Under the pieces are notes generated by a model that saw only the letters and a program-made list of their open reading frames with translations, did no database searches and was not told where the DNA came from. 64,000 nt of DNA from Planctomycetota bacterium (lineage in GTDB: Bacteria; Planctomycetota; E44-bin39). Position numbers and translations under genes: made by a program. Numbering within the stretch: the first letter of the stretch is position 1; the number at the start of each line of letters is the position of its first letter. This document shows, piece by piece, positions 1 through 9,228 of the stretch. The stretch spans positions 56,156 to 120,155 of the forward strand of contig SOJX01000076.1 in the NCBI GenBank assembly GCA_004376375.1, read 5' to 3'.

Positions 1-1434
1 AGGCTTTTCCAGAACAACGGGAAATACACGACCCCGACGCTCTTGACCGTCGGCGGCGCGGCCTGGGCTTTAATCTACCTGGGCGTCCTCGCATCGGTAT
101 ACAATTACTTCCTGCGTTATTTCTGCATGCTGGTCTATTTCAGGAATAAAGACAAACGCAGGCGGTTTGCGAGGAAATACATGCACCTCGCGGCCGTCGG
201 GCTTGTAAAATACTTCCCTTACCTCGACTCGAAGGTCAACTACATCGACGCCGCGCCCGAAAAGTTCCAAAAACCCGCCGTCATTATCAGCAACCACCTT
301 TCCCCCTTCGACATCATGGTAATACTTTCGCTGCCCGCGGACATGGTTATGCTGGTGAAAGAATGGGTATGGAAGGCGCCGTTCCTCGGCCGCCTGATAA
401 AAGACGCGGGCTACATACTTACCGAGCCCGACCGCGCGAAGGCCGTGCTCGAAAAGGCGGAAGCCTCGCTGGCCGAAGGCGTTTCGGTCATGGTTTTTCC
501 CGAGGGCAGGCGCTCGCCCGACGGCACGATGAAGCGTTTCAGGAAAGGCGGCTTCGAGCTCGCCGCCAGGACGAAGGCGGATATCCTGCCCGTATTCCTT
601 ACCGATACGCAGGCGTGCATCCCGAGGGAGGCCTTCTGGGCGGGGCACGTCAACAGCGTGACGAGGGTGCTCCCGAGGGTCACGCCGGAAAACTTCGATT
701 ATACGCGTGACCCGCGCGAGCTTGCGAAGCACGTGAAAAAGCTCATGCTCGAGCACGAGCACGCCGACTGGAGAATCGCCCAGAGCGGCAGGGCTTTCCG
801 GCATAACCTGCTTTTAAGGTACAACTATCTCGGCACCTGGGTCGAGTCCTACGTGCGGTGGAAGACAAGGCTCGATCCGGTCGTAAGGAACATCGACGGT
901 CTCGTTCCCGAAAACGGAACGGTGCTGGACCTCGGGTGCGGCTACGGCCTGCTCTCGAACCTGCTCGCCCACAAGTCGCTCGGCAGGGAAGTCCTCGGCG
1001 TGGACTTCGACGCCGGAAAGATCCGCGTCGCGGCAAAGGCCGCGCTCCCGCGCCCGGGCGCAAGGTTCATTATCAAAAACATTCTCGAATGGGACTACCC
1101 CGCGAGCGGCTGCATACTCATGGTAGACGTCCTGCATTACTGGAGCCGGGAAAACCAGTCGAAGATCATCAAAAAGGCATGCGAAGCGCTCGAGCCCGGA
1201 GGCATACTGGCGTTCAGGGAAATCTGCCGCTCAAAGTCTTTTTCCTGCTTTACCACGGGAATAACCGAACGGCTCGGCCTGGTTCTCGGGATAAACAAAG
1301 GCGATAGAATAACGTTCCTCGACCGGGACTTCTACGTTGGCGAATTCGAGCGAAACGGGCTCTCGCTCTTCTGTGAAGGCGCGGCCTGCGCGAAGGGCGC
1401 CGGCGTCATGCTTGTTTTCAAAAAGGAAGTCTGA
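1..1434 (+). CDS. Trifunctional MMPL transporter (C-terminal end) / lysophospholipid acyltransferase / SAM methyltransferase, 5' partial
   Basis: The frame is open to the left window edge, so the start lies upstream and a TTG at 43 is not the real start. The visible 477 residues begin with a hydrophobic helix (about residues 17-40), which fits the last membrane segment of an MMPL exporter. A PlsC-type acyltransferase domain follows, with the HX4D motif NHLSPFD and the substrate motif FPEGRRS. A class I methyltransferase domain with the SAM-binding motif VLDLGCGYG makes up the C-terminal third. This three-domain architecture is known from aryl-polyene/flexirubin-type clusters, where it is thought to acylate or methylate and export the polyene lipid. 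The stop overlaps the next start as TGATG. Assigning the N-terminal end to MMPL is inference, because only its tail is visible. Confidence 0.85.
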   Translation, partial: RLFQNNGKYTTPTLLTVGGAAWALIYLGVLASVYNYFLRYFCMLVYFRNKDKRRRFARKYMHLAAVGLVKYFPYLDSKVNYIDAAPEKFQKPAVIISNHLSPFDIMVILSLPADMVMLVKEWVWKAPFLGRLIKDAGYILTEPDRAKAVLEKAEASLAEGVSVMVFPEGRRSPDGTMKRFRKGGFELAARTKADILPVFLTDTQACIPREAFWAGHVNSVTRVLPRVTPENFDYTRDPRELAKHVKKLMLEHEHADWRIAQSGRAFRHNLLLRYNYLGTWVESYVRWKTRLDPVVRNIDGLVPENGTVLDLGCGYGLLSNLLAHKSLGREVLGVDFDAGKIRVAAKAALPRPGARFIIKNILEWDYPASGCILMVDVLHYWSRENQSKIIKKACEALEPGGILAFREICRSKSFSCFTTGITERLGLVLGINKGDRITFLDRDFYVGEFERNGLSLFCEGAACAKGAGVMLVFKKEV

Positions 1435-2924
1435 TGCGCTACGATGCAATCGTTATCGGCTCGGGCGTGAGCGGAATGTCCTGTGCCATAATCCTCGCGA
1501 AACAGGGGCTGAAAGTACTGGTCGCCGAGCAGTACCCGAGGCCGGGCGGGCTGATGCAGACGTTTCGCCGCAGCGGCAAGATTTTTCCAACCGGCGTCCA
1601 CTGCCTCGGGGCCCTGAACGAAAACGAAATCCTGCACAGGTATTTCAGGTACTTCGGGGTGTTTGCGCGCCTGAAAATCGCGCCGATGTCGGAGGAAGGG
1701 TTCGTGGAGTTCTGCTTCCCCGGCTTTTCCTGCATGGTGCCCTACCCGCATGAAAAAGCCGTATCGCATCTTCAGGATGTGTTCCCCGGCGAGAAGAAAG
1801 CCATCGACACGTTTTTCAGAGACATGAAGAAAACCGTTTCCGGGTTTCCGTTGTACAACCTCGATAAATCGGAGGAGAAACCGCCTGCCGAATGGCAGAT
1901 GCAGCCGTTGTCGGACTACATGGAAAAGCTGGGATGTTCCGCCAGGCTGGCCGCGGTCCTTTCGGGCCTGAACCCCTTCTACGGGATCAAGCCCTCCGAG
2001 TGCCCGCTGTTCACCCATTTCCTGGTCCTGGATTCGTTCCTGATAAGCTCGTGGAGGGTGGACGAGGCCGCGAAATCTCTTTCCGGCGCCTTTGTGGATT
2101 CCTTCAAAGAACTCGGAGGCGAAATACGGACGAAAGCCCTGGTGACGGAAATCAGGTGCGGCGGAAGGACTGCAAGAGGTATCGAGCTCGAAGGCGGACA
2201 GCAGCTCGACGCGGAACTGATTATCTTTACCGGCCATCCCGCCCGGCTGGCAACACTGTGCACGCCGGGGACGCTGCGCCCCGCGTTCAAGCAGCGGCTG
2301 GAAAATTCGGGGAACACTCACGGGGTTTTCGGCGTCGCCCTGAAATGGAAAGATAACGAGTGCCCGCTTTCCGGAAGAGAAGTCTTTATCTATGATTCGC
2401 TCGATACCGGCAAATTCTACTCCCAGCGACTGCTCGAGGGCGCGGGCCGTCCCGAGCTGGTTTTCTGCTCCGCATCGCCCGAATGCATCGACGATTCCTA
2501 TGCGGCCATTGCCCTCACCGGCATGACTGCCGAAGAAACGGCGCGCCTGAGAGACGCCGGGACCGGCGAGCGCATCGCCGGGTATGACGAGTTGAAAGAA
2601 GGAGTTGCAGCACGTATCCTGGATGTTATAATTTCCAGATGGCCCGGGATGGCTTCCCGGCTGGAAGTTCTCGATTCGTTCACTCCGCTCACCTTTGAGG
2701 ATTCCACTCTCGCGCCCGGCGGAACGGGATACGGCATCATGAGGACGTCCTCGACAATCCGGCATTCCCGTTTTACCGCAAAGACGCGCGTAAAAGGGCT
2801 TTTCCTCGCCGGCCAGAGCATAATCCAGCCCGGAATACTCGGCTCGGTCATAAGCAGCGTGTATGCGTGCGCATCCGCCCTGGGGCATGAGAAGCTTATA
2901 GAAAAAATCGTAAGGGAAACCTGA
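1434..2924 (+). CDS. CrtI/phytoene-desaturase-like FAD-dependent oxidoreductase
   Basis: This 496-residue flavoprotein has an N-terminal dinucleotide-binding motif GSGVSG (residues 9-14) followed by the conserved RPGGLMQTF segment. It ends with the FAD-contacting FLAGQSIIQPG block typical of the phytoene desaturase/all-trans-retinol saturase group. In this context it probably desaturates or isomerises the acyl chain built by the neighbouring synthases. The exact substrate cannot be read from the sequence. Start ATG 1434 overlaps the previous stop, and its own stop overlaps KS1 in the same TGATG manner, so translational coupling is likely. CrtI-like enzymes are present both in aryl-polyene-type clusters and in the candidate ladderane clusters of anammox bacteria. 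Confidence 0.85.
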   Translation: MRYDAIVIGSGVSGMSCAIILAKQGLKVLVAEQYPRPGGLMQTFRRSGKIFPTGVHCLGALNENEILHRYFRYFGVFARLKIAPMSEEGFVEFCFPGFSCMVPYPHEKAVSHLQDVFPGEKKAIDTFFRDMKKTVSGFPLYNLDKSEEKPPAEWQMQPLSDYMEKLGCSARLAAVLSGLNPFYGIKPSECPLFTHFLVLDSFLISSWRVDEAAKSLSGAFVDSFKELGGEIRTKALVTEIRCGGRTARGIELEGGQQLDAELIIFTGHPARLATLCTPGTLRPAFKQRLENSGNTHGVFGVALKWKDNECPLSGREVFIYDSLDTGKFYSQRLLEGAGRPELVFCSASPECIDDSYAAIALTGMTAEETARLRDAGTGERIAGYDELKEGVAARILDVIISRWPGMASRLEVLDSFTPLTFEDSTLAPGGTGYGIMRTSSTIRHSRFTAKTRVKGLFLAGQSIIQPGILGSVISSVYACASALGHEKLIEKIVRET

Positions 2925-4144
2925 TGAGACGGGTGGTAATCACCGGACGCGGCATTACGTCTCCCATCGGCAACGACCTCGAATCCGTGGCGAAGGCCCT
3001 CGCGGAAGGAATTTCCGGCATCCGCTACATGGAAGAATGGGAAAAGGTAAAAGGGCTTCGCTCCAGAGTCGCGGGGGTCGTCGACGGTATCGAGCCGAAG
3101 TCCATAAAACGCAAGTACCGCCGCACCATGGGCCGGATGGCCGTACTCGCCTCGCTTGCCGCAAAAGACGCCGTCGACGACGCCGGCCTCGGCGACGGGG
3201 AAATCCACTCGGAGCGGGCGGGCGTGGCAATGGGCTCGACCACCGGCTCCGGGCAGGTGCTGGAAAAGTTCTTCGGAGACTTCATCTCGACCGGCGGCGT
3301 CGAGCAGCAGGAAGGCACGCTGTTCATGAAGGTGATGGGCCATACGGTCGCCGCGAACGTGGCCGCCTGCATCGGAACGCGCGGAAGGCTCTATGCCCCG
3401 TGCAGCGCCTGCGCCTCGTCCACCCAGGCGATCGGGACGGGATACGAATTCATCCGGGGCGGTTTTCAGGACATCATGGTCTGCGGCGGCGGCGAGGACC
3501 TGCACCCGATAACGGCCGGCGTCTTCGACATCGTGCACGCGGCCAGCAACCGGTACAACGACACGCCCGCGAAGACCCCGCGGCCGTTCGACGCCGCGCG
3601 CGACGGGCTTGTCGTCGGCGAAGGCGGCGCCGCGTTCGTACTCGAAGAATACGGCCGCGCGAAAGCGCGCGGTGCAAAAATCCACGCCGAGATACTCGGC
3701 TATGCGACCAACTGCGACGGGCGGCACATGACTTTCCCGAGCAGGGAAGGGATGAGGCTTTCCTTGCGCGAAGCGCTGAAGAGCGCGGAGATTCCGCCGG
3801 ACTCGGTCGATTATATCAACGCGCACGCAACCGGAACGGAAGTCGGCGACGTCGCCGAGGCCGAAGCCCTCCGCGACATTTTCGGCGAAAACGCGCCGGT
3901 GAGCGCGACAAAGGGATACACCGGGCATACGCTCGCCGCATGCGGCGCGATGGAAGCGATCTTCTGCCTCATCATGATGGAGAAGGGAATCATTTTCCCA
4001 ACGCTCAACCTCGAAGAAATCGATCCCGCGTGCAGCGGCATTAACCACGTTCAGGAACTTACCGAAGCCGCGCTGAAAACGGTCCTCACCAGCAACTTCG
4101 CGTTCGGCGGCGTGAATGCCACGCTCGTGCTCGGGAAGGTGTGA
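2924..4144 (+). CDS. Beta-ketoacyl-ACP synthase, FabF-like (KS1)
   Basis: This 406-residue thiolase-fold condensing enzyme has a complete catalytic triad: Cys163 in SACASS, His301 in NAHATGT and His335 in GHTLAA. It should catalyse decarboxylative condensation of malonyl-ACP with the growing chain carried on the cluster's acyl carrier proteins. Its length is normal for FabF/KAS II. The start overlaps the stop of the oxidoreductase gene and its stop overlaps the next gene, so it sits in a tightly coupled operon. It is one of four intact ketosynthases in the cluster, and the sequence does not show which chain-length step it performs. Confidence 0.93.
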   Translation: MRRVVITGRGITSPIGNDLESVAKALAEGISGIRYMEEWEKVKGLRSRVAGVVDGIEPKSIKRKYRRTMGRMAVLASLAAKDAVDDAGLGDGEIHSERAGVAMGSTTGSGQVLEKFFGDFISTGGVEQQEGTLFMKVMGHTVAANVAACIGTRGRLYAPCSACASSTQAIGTGYEFIRGGFQDIMVCGGGEDLHPITAGVFDIVHAASNRYNDTPAKTPRPFDAARDGLVVGEGGAAFVLEEYGRAKARGAKIHAEILGYATNCDGRHMTFPSREGMRLSLREALKSAEIPPDSVDYINAHATGTEVGDVAEAEALRDIFGENAPVSATKGYTGHTLAACGAMEAIFCLIMMEKGIIFPTLNLEEIDPACSGINHVQELTEAALKTVLTSNFAFGGVNATLVLGKV

Positions 4145-5838
4145 TGGAAGACGTGAAGCCGGAGCCTTCGAGACCGCGCAGATGGCCGCGGCGCATTCTG
4201 AAAGCCGCCGCGGTCCTTGTCGTTCTCCTTATTATATTCCTCGTCGGGCTCTCGTTTTTTATCGACTGGTACTGCGTCTACACGCCGCCCGCGCTCCCCG
4301 AAAACTCCGCTATCCTCTCCATGAAAATCGAGGAGAAAGACGGCGTCCGGCGGCTCGGGGACTGCACGCTGGAAAAAAGGAACGGCCTGCTCGCCATGTA
4401 CCTCACCGGCAGGCCCTTCGATATCGGCTATGCGAACGCGAAGCTGACGGAAAACGAGCTGAGAGGTCTCGAAAAAGAATTCATATCGACAATCAAAAAC
4501 ATGGTGCCCTCGGGAATCAAGCGCTGGCTGCTTCGGAAATACGTTTACTGGCGGAACCGCGACCTCCCGGATTATATCGACGCGGAATACCTCGACGAAA
4601 TCCACGGGCTTTCGGTCGCGTATGACGACCCGCTTCCGGAAGTCGGCCCGCCATATCACAGGCTCGTGAACTACCACGCCGCGCACGACATATCGCACGC
4701 GGTGATGGACAATCCGCTCGTGGGATGCACCTCGTTCGCCGCGTGGGGGAACCACACAGCCGACGGGCACCTGATAGTCGGAAGGAATTTCGACTTCAAC
4801 GCCGGGCGAAAATTCGACGAAGACAAGATAGTGATGTTCGTAAAACCCGAAAACGGGTTCGCCTTCGTCTCGGTGGCGTGGCCCGGAATGATCGGAGTGG
4901 TCTCGGGCATAAACGAGAAACTGATTTCCGTCACCGTCAACGCGGCGCCGCCGGACGGGGAGCGCGAAATCGGAACACCGGTTTCGCTAGTCATACGAAA
5001 GATAATGCAGCGCGCAAACTGCATCAAGCACGCGGTAACGATTATCAGGAGCAGCGCAGTCTTCGTCTCGGACCTCTACCTCGTCGCCGACGGGAAAACG
5101 GGCGAGGCCGTCGTCGTGGAGAAGACGCCGAAAAGGTGCGCCGTGCGGCGGGCCGCGGGGAACTTCATCATATGCTCGAACCACCGCCTCCAGTTCTCAA
5201 ACGACGAATCGAACACGAAGATGATGGCCGAAAACACCACCCTCCCCCGTCACGCGCGGATGGAGGAACTGGTCGCGGAAAACGCGGGGAAAATCACGCC
5301 CGCAAAAGCGGTGGAAATCCTCCGCGACAGGAAAATAAAAGGCGTTGCCGGAGAAGTCCTCGGCCACGCCGCCGCCGTCAACCCTATAATCGCCACCCAC
5401 TCCGTCGTCATCGACGTTACGGACGGGATTATCTGGGTATCGAAAAGCCCTCACCAGCTCGGCGCGTTCGTCCCGTTTTCGGTCAAGGACTTCACAAACA
5501 GCTCGGCGGGGGAAGTCATCGCGGCCGATCCGATACTGACCGGCGGCAGCTTTAATAATTATCTGGAATTCAGGAAATGCATTGAAAAAGCTGCCGCCCT
5601 GATTGCCGATGGAAAAAAGTCGGATGCAAAGGCCCCGCTTGAGAAAATCCTGCCTGTCAACCCGAACCATTACCTTCCATACTTCCTGCTTGCCGGAATC
5701 GAGCATGAAAACGGTAACCGCGAAAAGGCGAAAGAATACGTAAGAAAAGCATTCGATTTGAAACCCGCCTACCGAACCGAAAGAGCAAAGCTCGAGCGCC
5801 TCGCAAAAATTCTGAAAATCAGGCTTCCAAAAAAGTAG
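4144..5838 (+). CDS. C45-family Ntn-hydrolase (acyltransferase/amidase) with N-terminal anchor and C-terminal TPR
   Basis: A hydrophobic helix at residues 19-41 anchors the protein. The Ntn-hydrolase core follows, with candidate nucleophile Cys195 in GCTSFAAW and the nearby GRNFDFN block typical of the penicillin acylase/choloylglycine/C45 family. Residues about 470-560 look like two TPR units. C45 enzymes mature by self-cleavage immediately before the nucleophilic Cys. Relatives occur in aryl-polyene-type clusters, where they may transfer or release the acyl product; this role is inferred. ATG 4144 overlaps the KS1 stop (TGATG), while GTG 4141 is possible but less likely. It is the last gene before a low-GC interruption. 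Confidence 0.83.
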   Translation: MEDVKPEPSRPRRWPRRILKAAAVLVVLLIIFLVGLSFFIDWYCVYTPPALPENSAILSMKIEEKDGVRRLGDCTLEKRNGLLAMYLTGRPFDIGYANAKLTENELRGLEKEFISTIKNMVPSGIKRWLLRKYVYWRNRDLPDYIDAEYLDEIHGLSVAYDDPLPEVGPPYHRLVNYHAAHDISHAVMDNPLVGCTSFAAWGNHTADGHLIVGRNFDFNAGRKFDEDKIVMFVKPENGFAFVSVAWPGMIGVVSGINEKLISVTVNAAPPDGEREIGTPVSLVIRKIMQRANCIKHAVTIIRSSAVFVSDLYLVADGKTGEAVVVEKTPKRCAVRRAAGNFIICSNHRLQFSNDESNTKMMAENTTLPRHARMEELVAENAGKITPAKAVEILRDRKIKGVAGEVLGHAAAVNPIIATHSVVIDVTDGIIWVSKSPHQLGAFVPFSVKDFTNSSAGEVIAADPILTGGSFNNYLEFRKCIEKAAALIADGKKSDAKAPLEKILPVNPNHYLPYFLLAGIEHENGNREKAKEYVRKAFDLKPAYRTERAKLERLAKILKIRLPKK

Positions 5839-6087
5839 TAACCTAATTAGCCGCGCTTGCGGAACGCGAACTTCACAACAACCCTCAATCCGCCAATGCG
5901 TTATGGAAATTAATATGTATACTGTCTCTGGAATTCGTATACCTATAAAATATCCTTGCTATGTCCCCAGAATAGCACACAAAATGCCGATGATAATAAC
6001 AGGGCCGAAGCAGGAACAATCCCGGTGTCTACAGAACAGGAAAAAACAAAGCCTTATAAGATCGGCGTTCAGGCAGCAAAATAAAGG
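5839..6087. other. AT-rich intergenic region, no supported gene
   Basis: This gap separates the first block of the biosynthetic cluster from a low-GC pair of genes. An open frame of 62 codons at 5903-6091 has no ribosome binding site and no recognisable motif, so I do not call it. No clear terminator hairpin follows the C45 gene. Confidence 0.5.
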
Positions 6088-6117
6088 TTGACTGCCAGAC
6101 AGGTAAAATGCTAGAAT
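6088..6117 (+). promoter_or_regulatory. Sigma70-type promoter for the small protein/retropepsin pair
   Basis: TTGACT (6088-6093) and TAGAAT (6112-6117) are separated by 18 bases and lie about 45 bases upstream of the ATG at 6161. Both hexamers match the housekeeping consensus at five of six bases. The presence of its own promoter supports the two downstream genes being an independent cassette inside the biosynthetic cluster. Confidence 0.6.
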
Positions 6118-6160
6118 GTTTTGCTTATAAGTAGAGCATTACAAACCCCGGAGGTGGCTA

Positions 6161-6400
6161 ATGAGCTTGAAAGATGAGCTCGAATACTTCATACAGAACC
6201 AAGATGAACTTGTAAAGAAATACAATGGCAAAGTCGTTGTTATTAAAGACAAACAAGTGGTAGGAAGCTTTGAAAAAGAAGCGCAAGCTTTTATCGAGAT
6301 GAGTAAGAAATTTAAGCCGGGAACTTTTGCAATTTATAAATGCATATCAGGACCGCAAGCGTACTCCATTACCGTAAACTCAACTCGCCTATTCGCCTAA
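6161..6400 (+). CDS. Small hypothetical protein (partner of the retropepsin-like protein)
   Basis: This 79-residue protein is preceded by a strong GGAGGTGG ribosome binding site and the promoter at 6088. It contains the pattern YNGKVVVIKDKQVVGSF followed by a helix and a short beta-rich end. This resembles small families of the DUF5678 type that are often found beside retroviral-type aspartic proteases. I cannot assign a biochemical function. It lies 11 bases upstream of the protease gene and is probably co-transcribed with it. Base composition is much more AT-rich than the flanking biosynthetic genes, which suggests separate acquisition. Confidence 0.75.
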   Translation: MSLKDELEYFIQNQDELVKKYNGKVVVIKDKQVVGSFEKEAQAFIEMSKKFKPGTFAIYKCISGPQAYSITVNSTRLFA

Positions 6401-6411
6401 TTAGGGGTTAG

Positions 6412-7014
6412 ATGAGTAGAAGTAAGGGACGAAAGACCGGCAGAACTCTCGTAAATTTACCGCCACAACGTGCATTTACATCTATTTTGGCGAGTCCTAG
6501 AAATCAAATTATAACACCAATAGAAGTATTGCCGTTTTTTGATCCTGAAACACAATCGCCAAAGGATTATGACTCCGTTAATTGTAGTGCGCTTTGGGAT
6601 ACCGGTGCAACAGGTAGTTGTATAACAAATAATGTTGTCAAACAACTTAAACTAGCACCGATTCGAACGGTTAAAGTCACGCATGCTGGCGGCCAAAAAG
6701 ATTCAAATGTATATCTGGTAAACTTCCATTTGCCGAATCGCGTTGGCGTAGCTGAAATAAGTGCAGTAGAATATGACGATAATCCGCAGCACGATGTTAT
6801 TATCGGGATGGACATAATAACACGAGGCTCATTTGCAATATCAAATACCGAAGGCAGAACATGTGTTAGCTTCTGTATCCCCCCAATGCCAACCGAAACC
6901 GATTTTGTTAAGGATGTAAATGCAACAATAACAAGTTTGATTGGGCCAAATGACCTTTGTCTCTGTGGTAGTGGCAATAAATTCAAGAAATGTTGCAGAG
7001 ACAAATACACGTAA
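6412..7014 (+). CDS. Retropepsin-like aspartic protease with C-terminal SEC-C zinc motif
   Basis: This 200-residue protein carries the aspartic protease signature LWDTGATGS with catalytic Asp63, followed by a hydrophobic beta-rich domain of retropepsin size including the segment DVIIGMDII. The last 20 residues contain a SEC-C type zinc-binding motif (CLCGSGNKFKKCC). Single-domain retropepsins act as dimers; bacterial examples are mostly uncharacterised. The SEC-C tail suggests binding to a macromolecule or to SecB-like partners, which is inference. It follows the 79-residue protein by 11 bases, both are AT-rich, and together they interrupt an otherwise continuous fatty-acid-synthase-like operon. 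Confidence 0.85.
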   Translation: MSRSKGRKTGRTLVNLPPQRAFTSILASPRNQIITPIEVLPFFDPETQSPKDYDSVNCSALWDTGATGSCITNNVVKQLKLAPIRTVKVTHAGGQKDSNVYLVNFHLPNRVGVAEISAVEYDDNPQHDVIIGMDIITRGSFAISNTEGRTCVSFCIPPMPTETDFVKDVNATITSLIGPNDLCLCGSGNKFKKCCRDKYT

Positions 7015-7205
7015 TAAAAAGCAGGCACCTCGGAAGTAGTCTTAAGCTCCCAAAAATCCCACCTAAACATATTCCGGTCTTTTGTTCATCATTCCCGACG
7101 TTCCTCATCATATTATACGGCTACGAATTTTGAAAGAATTTTCTTCATATTCCAACCGCGCTGTTATAAAATTTATGATTAACCAATTACCGGCCGGGAG
7201 CCGAA

Positions 7206-7940
7206 ATGGGAGATGAAAAAAAACAGGTCGCGCTCGTAACCGGCGGCAGCGGAGGCATCGGCCGCGCAATCGCCGCCGCGCTGGGCGCAAGCGGCAGGCA
7301 CGTAATCGTCAACTATAACTCGAACGAAACGGCCGCCGCCGAAACGGCCGGCCTTGTCGAAAAGGCAGGCGGCACGGCCGAGATCGTGCAGTTCGACGTT
7401 ACCGACACCGCCGCGACCGAAAAAAAACTGACCGCACTCCTTGAAAAACACGGCGGCATAGATATATTGATAAACAACGCCGGGACGCACAAGGACATGC
7501 TGATGGTCTGGATGGAGCGCCCGGACTGGAACGACGTTATAGACACCAGCCTGGGCGGGTTCTATAACGTTACGCGCCTCGTAGTCAAAGAAATGCTCCT
7601 CAACCGCTCGGGCAGGATAGTCAACATCTCCTCGACCTCCGGCCAGGCGGGGATGCCGGGCCAGGTGAATTATTCAGCCGCGAAGGCGGGGCTTATCGGC
7701 GCGACGAAGGCGCTTGCCAAGGAAGTCGCGAAGCGGGGCATAACCGTGAACGCGGTCGCCCCCGGTTTTATCGAGACCGAAATGATCGAGGAGCTTCCGA
7801 AGGATGAAATCCTCAAGACCGTCCCCGCCGGAAGGTTCGGGAAACCCGGGGAAGTGGCGGCGCTGGTCCTGTTTCTCTGCTCGGACGAGGCCGCCTACAT
7901 CACGGGCCAGGTCATCGGAATCAACGGCGGCATAATCTGA
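7206..7940 (+). CDS. fabG: 3-oxoacyl-ACP reductase (FabG-like SDR)
   Basis: This 244-residue short-chain dehydrogenase has the NADP-binding TGGSGGIG motif near the start, NNAG at 90-93, a catalytic Ser at 142/143 and the YxxxK pair Tyr156/Lys160. It should reduce 3-ketoacyl-ACP to 3-hydroxyacyl-ACP in the elongation cycle carried out by the surrounding ketosynthases, dehydratases and carrier proteins. It restarts the biosynthetic cluster after the low-GC insertion. A GGGAG-type ribosome binding site precedes the ATG, and KS2 follows after 19 bases. Confidence 0.93.
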   Translation: MGDEKKQVALVTGGSGGIGRAIAAALGASGRHVIVNYNSNETAAAETAGLVEKAGGTAEIVQFDVTDTAATEKKLTALLEKHGGIDILINNAGTHKDMLMVWMERPDWNDVIDTSLGGFYNVTRLVVKEMLLNRSGRIVNISSTSGQAGMPGQVNYSAAKAGLIGATKALAKEVAKRGITVNAVAPGFIETEMIEELPKDEILKTVPAGRFGKPGEVAALVLFLCSDEAAYITGQVIGINGGII

Positions 7941-7959
7941 GACCGCCGGAAGGAATCGC

Positions 7960-9228
7960 GTGGACCGTAACGCTCAAACAGAAACGCACGGGAGAGCCGC
8001 CGCGATAACCGGGATGGGGATAATATCCTGTCTCGGCAACACCCTTGACGAGGTTACGGAGTCGCTGCGCGCGGGCCGCTCCGGTATCGTGCTGGACGAG
8101 GAGCGCCTGGAGCTCGGTTTCCGCGGGGCGCTGACGGGAAAGATCAGCGGCTTCAACTTCAAGGAGCGCGGTGTTTCCCGCAAGCTGCGCAGGACGATGG
8201 ACGAGCCCGCGCAGTACGCGTACGCCGCGGCGCTGGACGCCATGAAGGACGCCTCCCTGGAGCCGGCGGACGTTCAGAACGACCGGTGCGGCGTAATCTT
8301 CGGAAACGACAGCTGCGTCAAGCCGGCCGTGGAAAGCGTCGACCTCCTCAGAGAGCACGGCGAGACACATTTCATAGGGTCGGGCCATATTTTCCGGGCG
8401 ATAAGTTCCACCGTCACGATGAACCTTGCCGCCCACATCGGTGTGCTCGGCGCGAACTGGACCATCGCGGCCGCCTGCGCGAGCGGGTCGCACGTCCTCG
8501 GCCAGGCCCTGATGCTCATAAGGAGCAACCTCCAGGATATCGTGATTAGCGGCGGCGCACAGGAAATCAACTGGCAGAGCATGGCCAGCTTCGATGCGCT
8601 CAACGCCTTCTCGACGAGGCACGACGAGCCGGAGAAAGCGTCGAGGCCGTTCGACGCGGACAGGGACGGCCTCGTTCCCAGCGGGGGCGCGGCATGCCTC
8701 ATCGTCGAAGAGCTCGAGCACGCCCTCGGCCGCGGCGCGGAAATCTACGCGATAATCGGGGGATACGGGTTCTCTTCCGCAATCGGGACGCATCTTTCCG
8801 AGCCGGAACCCAGCGGCGCGATAAGGTCGATGGTTGCCGCTCTAAACGATGCGCGCGTGGAGCCCGGCCGGATAAATTATATCAACGCGCACGCCACGGC
8901 GACCCCGCTGGGAGACCTGGCCGAGGCACAGGCGATTTCGGAGGTCTTCGGCAACGACGTGCCCGTGACCTCGACGAAATCCATGACCGGACACGAATGC
9001 TGGATGGCCGGCGCCAGCGAAGCGCTCTATACCATACTGATGTCGAAAAACGGGTTCATCGCGCCCAGCATCAACTTTGAAAAGCACGATGAAGACGCCC
9101 CGGAAATAAACGTCGTGAACAGGTACACCCCGGCCGAAATAAGGCTTGCCGTCTCGAACTCTTTCGGCTTCGGCGGCACAAACGCAACCATCGTGCTGGA
9201 TTTTTTCACTGACACGGACCAACCATGA
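7960..9228 (+). CDS. Beta-ketoacyl-ACP synthase, FabF-like (KS2)
   Basis: This 422-residue condensing enzyme has an intact triad: Cys173 in ACASGS, His311 in NAHATAT and His345 in GHECWMA. The start is GTG 7960, supported by GGAAGG eight bases upstream and by the family N-terminus AAAITGMGII starting near residue 13. The stop overlaps the ATG of the adjacent acyl carrier protein (ATGA), the usual KS-ACP coupling. The ECWMA sequence after the second histidine differs from the common TLAAA, which may indicate a specialised substrate pocket; that point is inference. Confidence 0.92.
   Translation: MDRNAQTETHGRAAAITGMGIISCLGNTLDEVTESLRAGRSGIVLDEERLELGFRGALTGKISGFNFKERGVSRKLRRTMDEPAQYAYAAALDAMKDASLEPADVQNDRCGVIFGNDSCVKPAVESVDLLREHGETHFIGSGHIFRAISSTVTMNLAAHIGVLGANWTIAAACASGSHVLGQALMLIRSNLQDIVISGGAQEINWQSMASFDALNAFSTRHDEPEKASRPFDADRDGLVPSGGAACLIVEELEHALGRGAEIYAIIGGYGFSSAIGTHLSEPEPSGAIRSMVAALNDARVEPGRINYINAHATATPLGDLAEAQAISEVFGNDVPVTSTKSMTGHECWMAGASEALYTILMSKNGFIAPSINFEKHDEDAPEINVVNRYTPAEIRLAVSNSFGFGGTNATIVLDFFTDTDQP

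Noticed and set aside
70..4770. Long minus-strand open frames opposite the acyltransferase, oxidoreductase and KS1 genes
   Set aside because: They mirror codon structure of GC-rich genes on the plus strand, have no ribosome binding sites or domain motifs, and overlap genes with complete catalytic signatures.
5903..6091. 62-codon frame between the C45 gene and the retropepsin pair
   Set aside because: No ribosome binding site or recognisable sequence, and it overlaps the promoter of the next gene.
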